Positions 7,594-14,653 of a stretch of 19,553 nt of DNA are shown piece after piece. The notes beneath the pieces are model-generated. The model saw nothing but the letters and a program-made list of their open reading frames with translations, was not told where the DNA came from and did not search any database. Position 1 is the first letter of the stretch. Every line of letters begins with the position of its first letter. The stretch comes from Candidatus Thorarchaeota archaeon (GTDB lineage Archaea; Asgardarchaeota; Thorarchaeia; Thorarchaeales; Thorarchaeaceae), in the NCBI GenBank assembly GCA_016839345.1, contig JAEOUL010000325.1, positions 1 to 19,553 on the forward strand, given 5' to 3'. Both the position numbers and the translations under genes were made by a program.

Positions 7594-8208
7594 TTACAGT
7601 TTCAAATCTCGTTTCAAACCAGCTGCGATTGTTCTGGCAACTCGAATGGGTTCAGGAATTTTTCCATCAATGGTAAACTGGTCAACCAACCGTTTCGCAC
7701 GCGAGAAACCAATTCCCGCAGTAGATAGAAATAATGTATGTTCCGTATCCAGCTGTATAGATTTGCGTTCACCAGCGACCTTCAGCAGTTTGGCGCGGGT
7801 TTCCCAATCATCTGGAAAATATTCCTTAAGATACTTCTCAATCCCCTCAGATGGATGATAAGATACGCAGATAACTGGTATCTCAGTCTTTTCATTGAGC
7901 TTGGTAATATCGATGATGTTGAACCATGATACAACACTTCCGCCTAAAATCCAAGCACGTACATCCTTTCTGTTCAAACGAGTGAAAAGATCGACTAGTT
8001 GTGTTGTAGAATCCTTTCCACCTATTTTGGGACTACAAATCCCAAATCCATCAATTCTGAGGTCACCGCGCATAACAACTCCAACCATGGCGCTCCTTTC
8101 ATCTGTCTTGTCAAAGCTCTCCGCAACCCCTAGGACTCTTACTCCTTTTTTCCAACCGACCGTAGAATCATTCTCTTCAATAGGAGTAATTGTATATTTG
8201 ATATCCAA
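7594..8208 (-). CDS. DUF99 family protein (endonuclease-V-related fold)
   Basis: A 204-residue cytoplasmic protein of the archaeal DUF99/UPF0215 family. Characteristic blocks are RVLGVAESFDK at 24-34, VGVVMRGDLRIDGFG near 42-56, the basic-aspartate patch RKDVRAWILGG at 80-90, FNIID near 96, PVICVSYHP near 111, and the C-terminal IPEPIRVARTIAAGL. The family is structurally related to endonuclease V and has been annotated as an endonuclease acting on deoxyuridine-containing DNA, so a role in base-damage repair is plausible but not proven here. Translation starts at a TTG (8208), with AGAAGG 8 bases upstream; there is no ATG before residue 41. A TATA-like GATATATC at about 8226-8233 sits roughly 22 bases before the TTG, closer than usual if a leader with that ribosome-binding site is present. 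Confidence 0.85.
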   Translation of the reverse strand: MDIKYTITPIEENDSTVGWKKGVRVLGVAESFDKTDERSAMVGVVMRGDLRIDGFGICSPKIGGKDSTTQLVDLFTRLNRKDVRAWILGGSVVSWFNIIDITKLNEKTEIPVICVSYHPSEGIEKYLKEYFPDDWETRAKLLKVAGERKSIQLDTEHTLFLSTAGIGFSRAKRLVDQFTIDGKIPEPIRVARTIAAGLKRDLKL

Positions 8209-8348
8209 AGTACAAACCTTCTATTCGATATATCAACACAAGTCTTTAGGAGTGATAAGCCTATCAATTTGTAGTATCAAAAGCAACTGCCATCAACTAA
8301 TGGTAGATTAACAACTGAATGGCTGCGAAAAACAACTCACCAACTAAA

Positions 8349-8356
8349 CTTTATTA
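8349..8356 (+). promoter_or_regulatory. TATA box of the single Roadblock gene
   Basis: CTTTATTA predicts transcription starting near 8378. That gives a leader of about 35 bases carrying GGAG at 8401-8404 and GGTGA at 8406-8410 ahead of the ATG at 8415. Confidence 0.45.
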
Positions 8357-8414
8357 ATGCGCATTTCCAAGGCACATTTGTCCTGCCAGAGAGTGGGATA
8401 GGAGTGGTGACGCC

Positions 8415-8798
8415 ATGTTCGATCCTAGCTTCGAAGAACTTCAGGGGAAGCTTAGGCAGATTATGGAAGAAGCCACTGCACTTACTGCGGGTATCAGAGC
8501 TTGGATGCTTTTATCAAAAGAAGGGCTTCCAATTGCATCTGCTGTCCCACAAGGCCTTGAAGAGGCTGAGATCGCAGCTATGGCAGCCTCAATCCTTGGA
8601 GTAGCTGACCTTGCGGCTGAAAGAATGGATCAAGGCATCCTTGAAGAAATACTCATGACAAATGAAAAGGGACTCATGATAATGAAAAGCGCTGGAGAGA
8701 AGGCGATTCTTGTTCTTGCAGCCAGTAAAGGAATAAAGACTGGACTTTTGGTATACGCTGCAAATACAGCAGTAGAGAAGATTTCACCTCTACTCTAG
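8415..8798 (+). CDS. Single-domain Roadblock/LC7 protein
   Basis: A 127-residue cytoplasmic protein that is one Roadblock/LC7 domain plus a short N-terminal helix. The pattern is a helix (EELQGKLRQIMEEATALT), a strand-turn-strand (RAWMLLSKEGLPIASA), a long alanine-rich helix (AEIAAMAASILGVADLAAERM), strands around GLMIMKSAGEKAILVLAA, and a final helix. This is the MglB-like arrangement, which normally dimerises to bind or regulate small Ras-like GTPases. GGTGA 4 bases before the ATG supports the start. Its own promoter separates it from the divergent DUF99 gene. Its stop TAG is immediately followed by the stop of the protease gene on the other strand. It is the second Roadblock gene in this window, about 3 kb from the tandem one, and the GTPase partner is not present. 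Confidence 0.85.
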   Translation: MFDPSFEELQGKLRQIMEEATALTAGIRAWMLLSKEGLPIASAVPQGLEEAEIAAMAASILGVADLAAERMDQGILEEILMTNEKGLMIMKSAGEKAILVLAASKGIKTGLLVYAANTAVEKISPLL

Positions 8799-10811
8799 TC
8801 AGGAAAATATGTGTAGAAGCCAATATGTAGCCCTCTGGACAATTTTCCAATTTTGTTCTGAACGATATTTATTCATCAATGCCCAATTGTCAAGGAAGAA
8901 ATTACTGCCTGCAGCAACAATTCGACCACCATTGGTGTTCTCCAATGAAACCATTACAGTTTTGTTTACGGAAAAGACTGTGCCATTTGAGAGAGTTATG
9001 AAAACATCAGTCCAGGCAATCTCTTGAGTATTACCAGTATAATTTAGAGAACACCCATTATAATCAAATGAGTCAACTGTTCGTGTTATGAAATGGTCGT
9101 GCATTTTAGTAATCAGTTCAGTTGAAATCTGGTCGTTTATGGTGATGGTGATTACTGGGATATGATCGTTATTTAGTGTAATATTGAAGAGATTGAATAA
9201 TTTGTTTGCATTATAATGGTCAATGCTTGAGTTTGTAAGAGCGGTTAAGAATAGACTTCCTCCTTGAGCAAAATAACTTCCATATGCTGAGAGTTCAGAG
9301 AGAGAATATGTGTACAATCCTATTTTTGAAATTGAATATCCATCATCATTGACAATACTGCTCCAAGCACATGGATCAAGTACAAAAACAACATCATATG
9401 ATGAGAGAACATCCAGAGTTATATTTTCAGAATATCTTAATTCATCCACAGCAATACCAAAATCTGTCAGTGTTCGATACAACTCTCGAAATTGACCGAA
9501 ACTCGAATCGATTGCCCACGGAGTATGACTGATATCAAAAGCAATTGTTCTGTAAGGTACTAGAATGTCGAAATTTAGCTCAAATCGAATATTTGGATAC
9601 CCAGAAGCATACAGTGAAACTGAAGCTTCAAGATTGGTCAGCGAAATGGAGGAAATGACTTTCAAATCAACAATGAACATATTCGTTTGATTGACGTACA
9701 CTGATGTAGGCCCTCGTAACCATTGATTATCATTGCCTCGATATACTAGGCTAAATGTAACATTACTACTACTGAAAATCGAAATAGGAATTTTCGTAGT
9801 ATGGTTTGCGAAGTATCTTTCAAATGAGAAAGGGCTCTCGGTGGGATTTATTGAAACGAGAAGGGGCAAGTCATTGGCTTTCTGAGCATTGTCGATATAT
9901 AGAAGAACCTTTTCCAGATCAAATAAGCCCGCACCAACCTCCCACTCTTCATAGGGGAGTTTTGAAGCACTCACCATAATAGCGGCCTTAATCATTCCAG
10001 GGGTCCATTTCCACCCATTAGAAAGACAATGAATGATAATCCTTGCAACACCAGCAGTAATGACGGGGGCAGCAAAACTTGTTCCAACAACAGTCCGGCC
10101 ATTATTTTGGAAGTAACCGCGAGCGGCTATGTCTGGTTTCATGATGCGGTTTCTCAAAGGACCAAGAGCTGAAAATGAATAGAGAGAGCCCAAATCATCA
10201 ACTGCAGCCACAGCAATTACTTCGGGATAAATAGCTGGAGACTCAATAGAACTACCAGATACACCGTCCTGACCTCCATTACCTGCTGCTGCAACTATTG
10301 ACACACCACGCTCAAAAGCCCATCGAATAGCATTCCCTATGAAATCCTCAGAGATTGGAGAAACACCTAGGCTTAGGTTGATGACGCTGCAATTCTCCTC
10401 AAGGACAGCCCATCTGATAGCTTCAACAATCGCAAGAGGAGTGGCAAAATCATCTTCGCCAACAACTTTTGCATTCACAATTGCAGAGTCCGGTGCTTCA
10501 GATGCTATGATTTTAGCAATATACGTTCCATGTGGAATTCCCCCTGGATTACTATCGGAGGTTAGGTTATCGTCTTTAGGGTAGCCAAATGTTGTATTTG
10601 CGAAACTTCTACTTGCCGCCACTCGTGATTCCAATTCCGGATCAACATTTATTCCTGAATCAATGACAGCAACACGGACTTGAAGGGTAGGTTCTGTAAA
10701 TGAAGGTGGAATTATGTAGAGTACTGTAAAACTAGCTATGGTAAAAATTGTGATAATGAGTAGAACAGTGCCCCTACGTTTTATAGGTTCCCTATCTTCA
10801 TACACAACCAT
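8799..10811 (-). CDS. Membrane-anchored subtilisin-like protease, site-1-protease-like architecture
   Basis: A 670-residue S8 serine protease, predicted to be held in the membrane by a segment at about 14-35 with the enzyme outside. The catalytic triad is Asp51 (VAVIDSGIN), His94 (PHGTYIAKI) and Ser245 (GTSFAAPV), with the oxyanion asparagine at 178 (AAAGNGG). After the catalytic domain (about 45-305) comes a beta-rich region (about 318-418). A Rossmann/GATase-like domain (about 420-665) follows, starting RTIAFDISHTPW, then QFRELYRTLTDFGIAV, SYDVVFVLDP and GGSLFLTALTN, and ending GGRIVAAGSNFFLD. This order and several local matches resemble eukaryotic site-1 protease (MBTPS1). There is no recognisable propeptide: the catalytic domain begins right after the anchor, which is unusual because most S8 enzymes need one. 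Unlike MBTPS1 it has no C-terminal membrane segment. Many NxS/T sequons fit an extracellular location. It is divergent from the CPBP protease gene. Confidence 0.85.
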   Translation of the reverse strand: MVVYEDREPIKRRGTVLLIITIFTIASFTVLYIIPPSFTEPTLQVRVAVIDSGINVDPELESRVAASRSFANTTFGYPKDDNLTSDSNPGGIPHGTYIAKIIASEAPDSAIVNAKVVGEDDFATPLAIVEAIRWAVLEENCSVINLSLGVSPISEDFIGNAIRWAFERGVSIVAAAGNGGQDGVSGSSIESPAIYPEVIAVAAVDDLGSLYSFSALGPLRNRIMKPDIAARGYFQNNGRTVVGTSFAAPVITAGVARIIIHCLSNGWKWTPGMIKAAIMVSASKLPYEEWEVGAGLFDLEKVLLYIDNAQKANDLPLLVSINPTESPFSFERYFANHTTKIPISIFSSSNVTFSLVYRGNDNQWLRGPTSVYVNQTNMFIVDLKVISSISLTNLEASVSLYASGYPNIRFELNFDILVPYRTIAFDISHTPWAIDSSFGQFRELYRTLTDFGIAVDELRYSENITLDVLSSYDVVFVLDPCAWSSIVNDDGYSISKIGLYTYSLSELSAYGSYFAQGGSLFLTALTNSSIDHYNANKLFNLFNITLNNDHIPVITITINDQISTELITKMHDHFITRTVDSFDYNGCSLNYTGNTQEIAWTDVFITLSNGTVFSVNKTVMVSLENTNGGRIVAAGSNFFLDNWALMNKYRSEQNWKIVQRATYWLLHIFS

Positions 10812-10961
10812 TCTATCAACTCAAAGGCATATTCTCTAGTATGCAATCAGCAAGGCTAGTACCTCATAAAGTCTGTTGAAAAGAGCAATGCATTTGCTTC
10901 ATTAAACCAAATGCTTAATTTCCTTCTAATTCTCGAAAATTTGAGGTTACAACTATTGGTT

Positions 10962-11765
10962 ATGGATGACCCCGATGCATTTGAACTCGAGGAAGCAGAA
11001 GGTATTGGTATTTTTGAACCAGGGTCTCACCTTGAGAGAGCCGAAGTGAAAGGTCAGATATTGAGTGTTCTCGGACTCACTGCCCTCGGAATTATACTAA
11101 TGATTGTTATCACAACCATTCTCATGATTCCGATGATGATGTATACGGATCTCATCTATGTAAACCCATATACATCCGAGGTGTACATTGACCCAAACGC
11201 AATACTCATTCTAACAGTTGCGGAGATAGTCTTTGTAGTTCCGCCCATTTACTATATTCGAAAACGCGGTCTGCCAATATCCTCGATTGGAATTAAGAAT
11301 ATGCTATCAGGAATTGATATAGGACTTGGATTTATCATTGGTGTCTTTATGATTGGAGCCAACATTGCAGTGAGTTGGTTTATCACTAGTATAATTGGTC
11401 CAGTATCTACGGGTGAGGAGTTACTTTTGGCGAGAAATCCAGTTGAACTAATAATGTGGATTCTAGTGATGTTTATTCTAGTTGGTTTCACTGAAGAGGT
11501 TCTATTTCGTGGATTTCTACAAAGACGTATGGAGATGTATTTCAGAAGTCAAGGAGTTTCGAGTTATAGAATTCAGGCACTGGTGATTTCAAGCTTCATA
11601 TTCGCATTAATTCACTTAGATATAATTGGTCTTCCAATAAGGTTCATCCTTGGACTATTTCTTGGAGACTTGGCTCAGAGAAGAAATTACAACATTGTAG
11701 GCCCATCAATTGCACATGGATTCAATAATTCAATGTTGATTATCTTCGCAAGTCTGGGATTTTAG
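10962..11765 (+). CDS. CPBP (Rce1-like) intramembrane metalloprotease
   Basis: A 267-residue polytopic membrane protein of the CPBP/ABI family, which includes the CaaX-processing protease Rce1. It has an acidic cytoplasmic N-terminus (1-30) and hydrophobic segments at about 34-60, 80-98, 120-145, 163-178, 204-220 and 226-236. The family motifs are complete: EEVLFRG with E178, E179 and R183, FALIHLD with H218, and HGFNN with H252 and N256. Members cleave within or near membranes or act as chaperone-like factors; the substrate here is unknown. The frame opens at an ATG at 10911, but the first 17 residues would be a stray hydrophobic stretch. I take the ATG at 10962. A TATA-like CTTAATTT at 10914-10921 and GAGGT at 10943-10947 precede it, though the spacing of GAGGT (14 bases) is long. 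It is divergent from the serine protease gene. Confidence 0.88.
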   Translation: MDDPDAFELEEAEGIGIFEPGSHLERAEVKGQILSVLGLTALGIILMIVITTILMIPMMMYTDLIYVNPYTSEVYIDPNAILILTVAEIVFVVPPIYYIRKRGLPISSIGIKNMLSGIDIGLGFIIGVFMIGANIAVSWFITSIIGPVSTGEELLLARNPVELIMWILVMFILVGFTEEVLFRGFLQRRMEMYFRSQGVSSYRIQALVISSFIFALIHLDIIGLPIRFILGLFLGDLAQRRNYNIVGPSIAHGFNNSMLIIFASLGF

Positions 11766-11774
11766 AAGGAGGGA

Positions 11775-11799
11775 GGGATCTGATTCAGATTCAGATCCC
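11775..11799. repeat. Perfect 9-bp hairpin between convergent genes
   Basis: GGGATCTGA and TCAGATCCC form a perfect 9-base stem with a 7-base loop. It lies 10 bases after the CPBP stop and 41 bases before the dodecin stop. No T-run follows on either strand. It may stabilise or separate the two opposing transcripts, and a protein-binding site is the alternative. Confidence 0.5.
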
Positions 11800-11840
11800 A
11801 CTTAAGCTGGTACGAATATGAAGGCATAAAATAGCGAAAT

Positions 11841-12044
11841 TCATGCTTCGTACTTGAAAGCCACCCTGATATTAGCCCGGAAAGCAACTATTTTGTTGTC
11901 CACAACCTTACAGGTAAAGTGATCAACATCAATTCCGACAATACCTCGGACACTCTTCGCTGCGACTGACAGGGCATTCTTGCAGGCTTCTTCCCAGCTA
12001 CTAGGTGACTCTCCAATAAGTTCGATTACTTTTACAACACTCAT
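11841..12044 (-). CDS. Dodecin-family protein lacking the flavin-stacking tryptophan
   Basis: A 67-residue protein with the dodecin layout: strand VVKVIELIGES, helix SWEEACKNALSVAAKSV, then strands GIDVDHFTCKVVDNKIVAF and RANIRVAFKYE. Dodecins form hollow 12-mers that bind and store flavins in the cytoplasm. In the Halobacterium protein, Trp36 stacks on the flavin. Aligning by eye without gaps, that position is Gly37 here (SVRGIVG), so classical flavin stacking looks lost. It may bind another ligand or belong to a dodecin-like group without flavin. GGAGGT lies 10 bases before the ATG, and a possible TATA element (CCTTAAGCC) lies further upstream. It is a single-gene unit downstream of, and codirectional with, the permease gene, separated by 77 bases. 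Confidence 0.85.
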   Translation of the reverse strand: MSVVKVIELIGESPSSWEEACKNALSVAAKSVRGIVGIDVDHFTCKVVDNKIVAFRANIRVAFKYEA

Positions 12045-12121
12045 AGATTATCAGACCTCCGATTCCGAGGTATTTACTTCAAGGCTTAAGGGTCTTGCTT
12101 TGAAATTATTTGGACAGGCTT

Positions 12122-13279
12122 CTAGGCTAGAGTCTTCTTTCTCACAAAGATAAGCCAGGCTATGAGAAGGAAAATCAGTGACATGATGAGAATGATATTA
12201 ATCTCATCAATGAATTCTATTACATCTACACCTTTGAAAGCTGTGTCGGTCATCATTACTCGACCCAGATTAAGTGGATAGAAATCATCCACAAGGCCGA
12301 CATCAATAAAGCCCGTTCCCACAATAACTGAACCAAAGAGTAAGAAGAGGAATGATTGATTGGCTTGAAGGCGTGTTGTTACAACAGTGGAAATCAAGAC
12401 ACCAAGAGAAGCCCCTGAAAAGGACATCAAGGCAAGAACAAAGTTGAGAATATGGTAGACACTCCAAGCGTCGATATTGAAGAGTAGTTGCCAGAGAATG
12501 AGTAGAAATTGGGTCTGCAACATGCCAACCACAAAATATGCAAAAACTTTGGCAATTATAGCTTCCATCTTTGTTGCAGGTGTTAAAAGCATTCGATTGA
12601 GTGGTATATCTCCAACGATTGCTTGGGCGGCAGTAGCTGCTACTGCAATAAATACAGCAAATACAATCATAAAGACACCAAAAGTTGCCTCAAAACCTCC
12701 TCCACCAGGAGGTTGAAACTCAGACACCATTTCTGTCGCAATCTCTCTCTGAGACCAGCCATGGTCTAGGCGGAACAAGTGTACTACACGATTGAACGTG
12801 GAGGAAACTGACATCTGAGCTTCAAGGTCTGTACTGCTTACATGAATATCAACAAAAGCAGGAATGTCGCCTGTGATATTCCCTTCAAAACCATAGGGTA
12901 TAACAACATAGGCCTTGACTCTGTCGAAGTACAATGCGTCTAAGGCATCTACTTCCTCGTCAAAAATCTGGACAATAAAATCAGGACTATTTTCTAAATA
13001 CCAAGTAAAATTAGCTGAAAGATCTTCATCAGGAAATGTATCAGTCGGATCGAGATCAACAACACCCAGTCGTATTGCGTCGGGGCTCTTACCGGTTTCA
13101 GGTATGATTGTTAATGGACTAGGATTTGTCGCAATGTACATAGTTGCCATAATCATCGTAGGTAGTATGAAAATCAGAAGAAGAGCGAACCTGTCATTTT
13201 GGATTAGCTTCAGCTCCTTTAGAAACATAGACCTAATTCGCCAAATCTTCGTGTTCTTCTTTGTGCCTACCTTAGACAA
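12122..13279 (-). CDS. ABC-2 type transporter permease
   Basis: A 385-residue membrane protein with the ABC-2 permease layout. One helix sits near 33-50 (ALLLIFILPTMIMATMYIA). A large extracytoplasmic domain (about 51-200) follows, with VVDLDPTD and IPYGFEGNITGDIP as in YhgE/YhhJ-type exporters. A block of five helices ends near 380 before a basic tail. Such permeases pair with an ATPase to export lipids, drugs or glycans; no ATPase gene is next to it. Translation probably starts at the TTG at 13279, with GGTGA 7 bases before it, only 3 bases after the stop of the glycosylase gene. An ATG at 13228 is the alternative. Tight spacing implies co-transcription with the glycosylase. Confidence 0.85.
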   Translation of the reverse strand: MSKVGTKKNTKIWRIRSMFLKELKLIQNDRFALLLIFILPTMIMATMYIATNPSPLTIIPETGKSPDAIRLGVVDLDPTDTFPDEDLSANFTWYLENSPDFIVQIFDEEVDALDALYFDRVKAYVVIPYGFEGNITGDIPAFVDIHVSSTDLEAQMSVSSTFNRVVHLFRLDHGWSQREIATEMVSEFQPPGGGGFEATFGVFMIVFAVFIAVAATAAQAIVGDIPLNRMLLTPATKMEAIIAKVFAYFVVGMLQTQFLLILWQLLFNIDAWSVYHILNFVLALMSFSGASLGVLISTVVTTRLQANQSFLFLLFGSVIVGTGFIDVGLVDDFYPLNLGRVMMTDTAFKGVDVIEFIDEINIILIMSLIFLLIAWLIFVRKKTLA

Positions 13280-13282
13280 CAG

Positions 13283-14227
13283 TCATTCACCCGAGTTCTC
13301 AGTCTGGTTTTTGACTAGGAGCCTTTTATGGGTTTTCTGCGGGCTTATTTCAATAAGACCTAGAACCTCAGCGCTCATTAACAAGTATAAAATCTTGGTA
13401 CCTGAATTACCCCAATTTGTAGCGTGCTCCCGTACTTGTTTTGTGGTCATCCTCTCTCCATGATTATACAATTTTCCTAGAATTCTCTGAATTACAAGAT
13501 CACTAAATGGAAAAACAGAGAAATCTCCCAGACCTGCAATCATTAACACGTTCACTGTCCAATCACCAATACCCTTGATTGGTTTTAATTCAGCTAGAAC
13601 CCTTTCATGAGAAACTCCAATAAGCGAATCAATATCCAGACTCCCTTCAGCTACAAGATTAGCAGCACCATGGATATATTCAGCCTTGTATCCAAAACCA
13701 AATTCACGTAGATTCTTCTGACCAATTGATGCTAGCATAGTAGCATCTGGAAAATAATACCATGATTGATTCTCAAATGTGATTGGTTCAGATAGTCCAA
13801 GAACCATTCTCTTCGTGAAGACATTTGCAGCTTTGTAGGAAACCTGTTGTTGGATAATTGTCTTGATTATCGCTTCGTATGGAGTCGGTGACATGTAGGG
13901 TTTAATACCAGACAATCTAGGAACAAGATGTGATATCGCTGGATCCTCGCTCATCAGTGTTAATGCATCACTAAAATTAATACTAAGCCCGAGTGTTCTC
14001 TCTACTAACTTCTTTAAATCACTTCGACATTTGCTTGACTCGGAATATCTAACTCTGAGAGCTCCGCCAGGTGCCTTCTGGTTTATGATTAAGGCTACCA
14101 ATTCATTTTCCAAATGGTATGCCCGCCCAAAGAATCCATCACCAGTTTGTTCAGGAACTGGTTGAATATCAGGATAAATCCAAGAATGTATAGAGGAGAG
14201 TAAATCATACCCATCTGGGACTTCCAT
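13283..14227 (-). CDS. AlkA-like DNA glycosylase (HhH-GPD family)
   Basis: Predicted base-excision repair glycosylase of 314 residues, related to AlkA/3-methyladenine DNA glycosylase II. The N-terminal third (about 1-110) resembles the AlkA N-terminal beta domain in size. The helical HhH-GPD core runs from about 115: YEAIIKTIIQQQVSYKAA is the family's Q-Q-V signature. LKPIKGIGDWTVNVLMIAG is the helix-hairpin-helix, and FPFSDLVIQ supplies the aspartate at the catalytic position. No cysteine cluster for an iron-sulfur centre is visible, which argues against the EndoIII/MutY branch. The C-terminus beyond the core ends in a basic stretch (KTHKRLLVK). The start is put at the ATG at 14227; a TTG four codons upstream (14239) is possible. 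A palindromic TATA-like element at 14269-14278 probably serves it and the divergent membrane gene. Confidence 0.85.
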   Translation of the reverse strand: MEVPDGYDLLSSIHSWIYPDIQPVPEQTGDGFFGRAYHLENELVALIINQKAPGGALRVRYSESSKCRSDLKKLVERTLGLSINFSDALTLMSEDPAISHLVPRLSGIKPYMSPTPYEAIIKTIIQQQVSYKAANVFTKRMVLGLSEPITFENQSWYYFPDATMLASIGQKNLREFGFGYKAEYIHGAANLVAEGSLDIDSLIGVSHERVLAELKPIKGIGDWTVNVLMIAGLGDFSVFPFSDLVIQRILGKLYNHGERMTTKQVREHATNWGNSGTKILYLLMSAEVLGLIEISPQKTHKRLLVKNQTENSGE

Positions 14228-14268
14228 TCGAAACGACAAAGCGACTCAGGAGATTTACAGAACATCAC

Positions 14269-14278
14269 TGTTATAACA
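14269..14278. promoter_or_regulatory. Palindromic, probably shared TATA element
   Basis: TGTTATAACA is a perfect 10-base palindrome between two divergent genes. Read either way it predicts start sites about 25 bases away, near 14248 on the minus strand and 14300 on the plus strand. These suit the glycosylase and the small membrane protein. Confidence 0.5.
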
Positions 14279-14310
14279 ACAACGAAAGGTTTGGAAAAAG
14301 AGGTCTAGTT

Positions 14311-14652
14311 GTGAATACATCAACTTCGAGATTGGATTCGTATCTGGTTAGAATGCTCTTAATGGTTCTAGCTGTTGTATTATTGAATCTCGGCTTCTTT
14401 TTCATCTTAGCATTCTTCGCTCCATTAGTTGCAGGACTTGTTGTTGGATTCTTTATTGAGAAGTCAAAAATTGGGACTTTCATTGGATTTGTAGGAGCCC
14501 TGATCAGTTATACTATAATATTGTTGATAACAGAATACCTAACTGGATTCACAACAGATTTTCTTACTCTAGTTTCCGCTATATTACTCATGGCTCTTAT
14601 TGGTGCACTTGGGGGAATAATGGGAGCACAGATACGATCACGTACAAAATAG
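14311..14652 (+). CDS. Small multi-pass membrane protein
   Basis: A 113-residue protein, mostly hydrophobic. Predicted helices lie at about 14-47 (probably two close helices broken at APLVAG), 56-77 and 84-107, with a basic C-terminal tail. Glycine-rich stretches (PLVAGLVVGFF, IGALGGIMG) resemble small DUF5518-like membrane proteins of archaea, but that match is tentative and no function can be given. It starts at a GTG, with GAGGT 6 bases upstream, and uses the shared promoter at 14269-14278. Its stop lies one base from the stop of the C25 protease gene on the opposite strand. Confidence 0.7.
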   Translation: MNTSTSRLDSYLVRMLLMVLAVVLLNLGFFFILAFFAPLVAGLVVGFFIEKSKIGTFIGFVGALISYTIILLITEYLTGFTTDFLTLVSAILLMALIGALGGIMGAQIRSRTK

Positions 14653-14653
14653 A

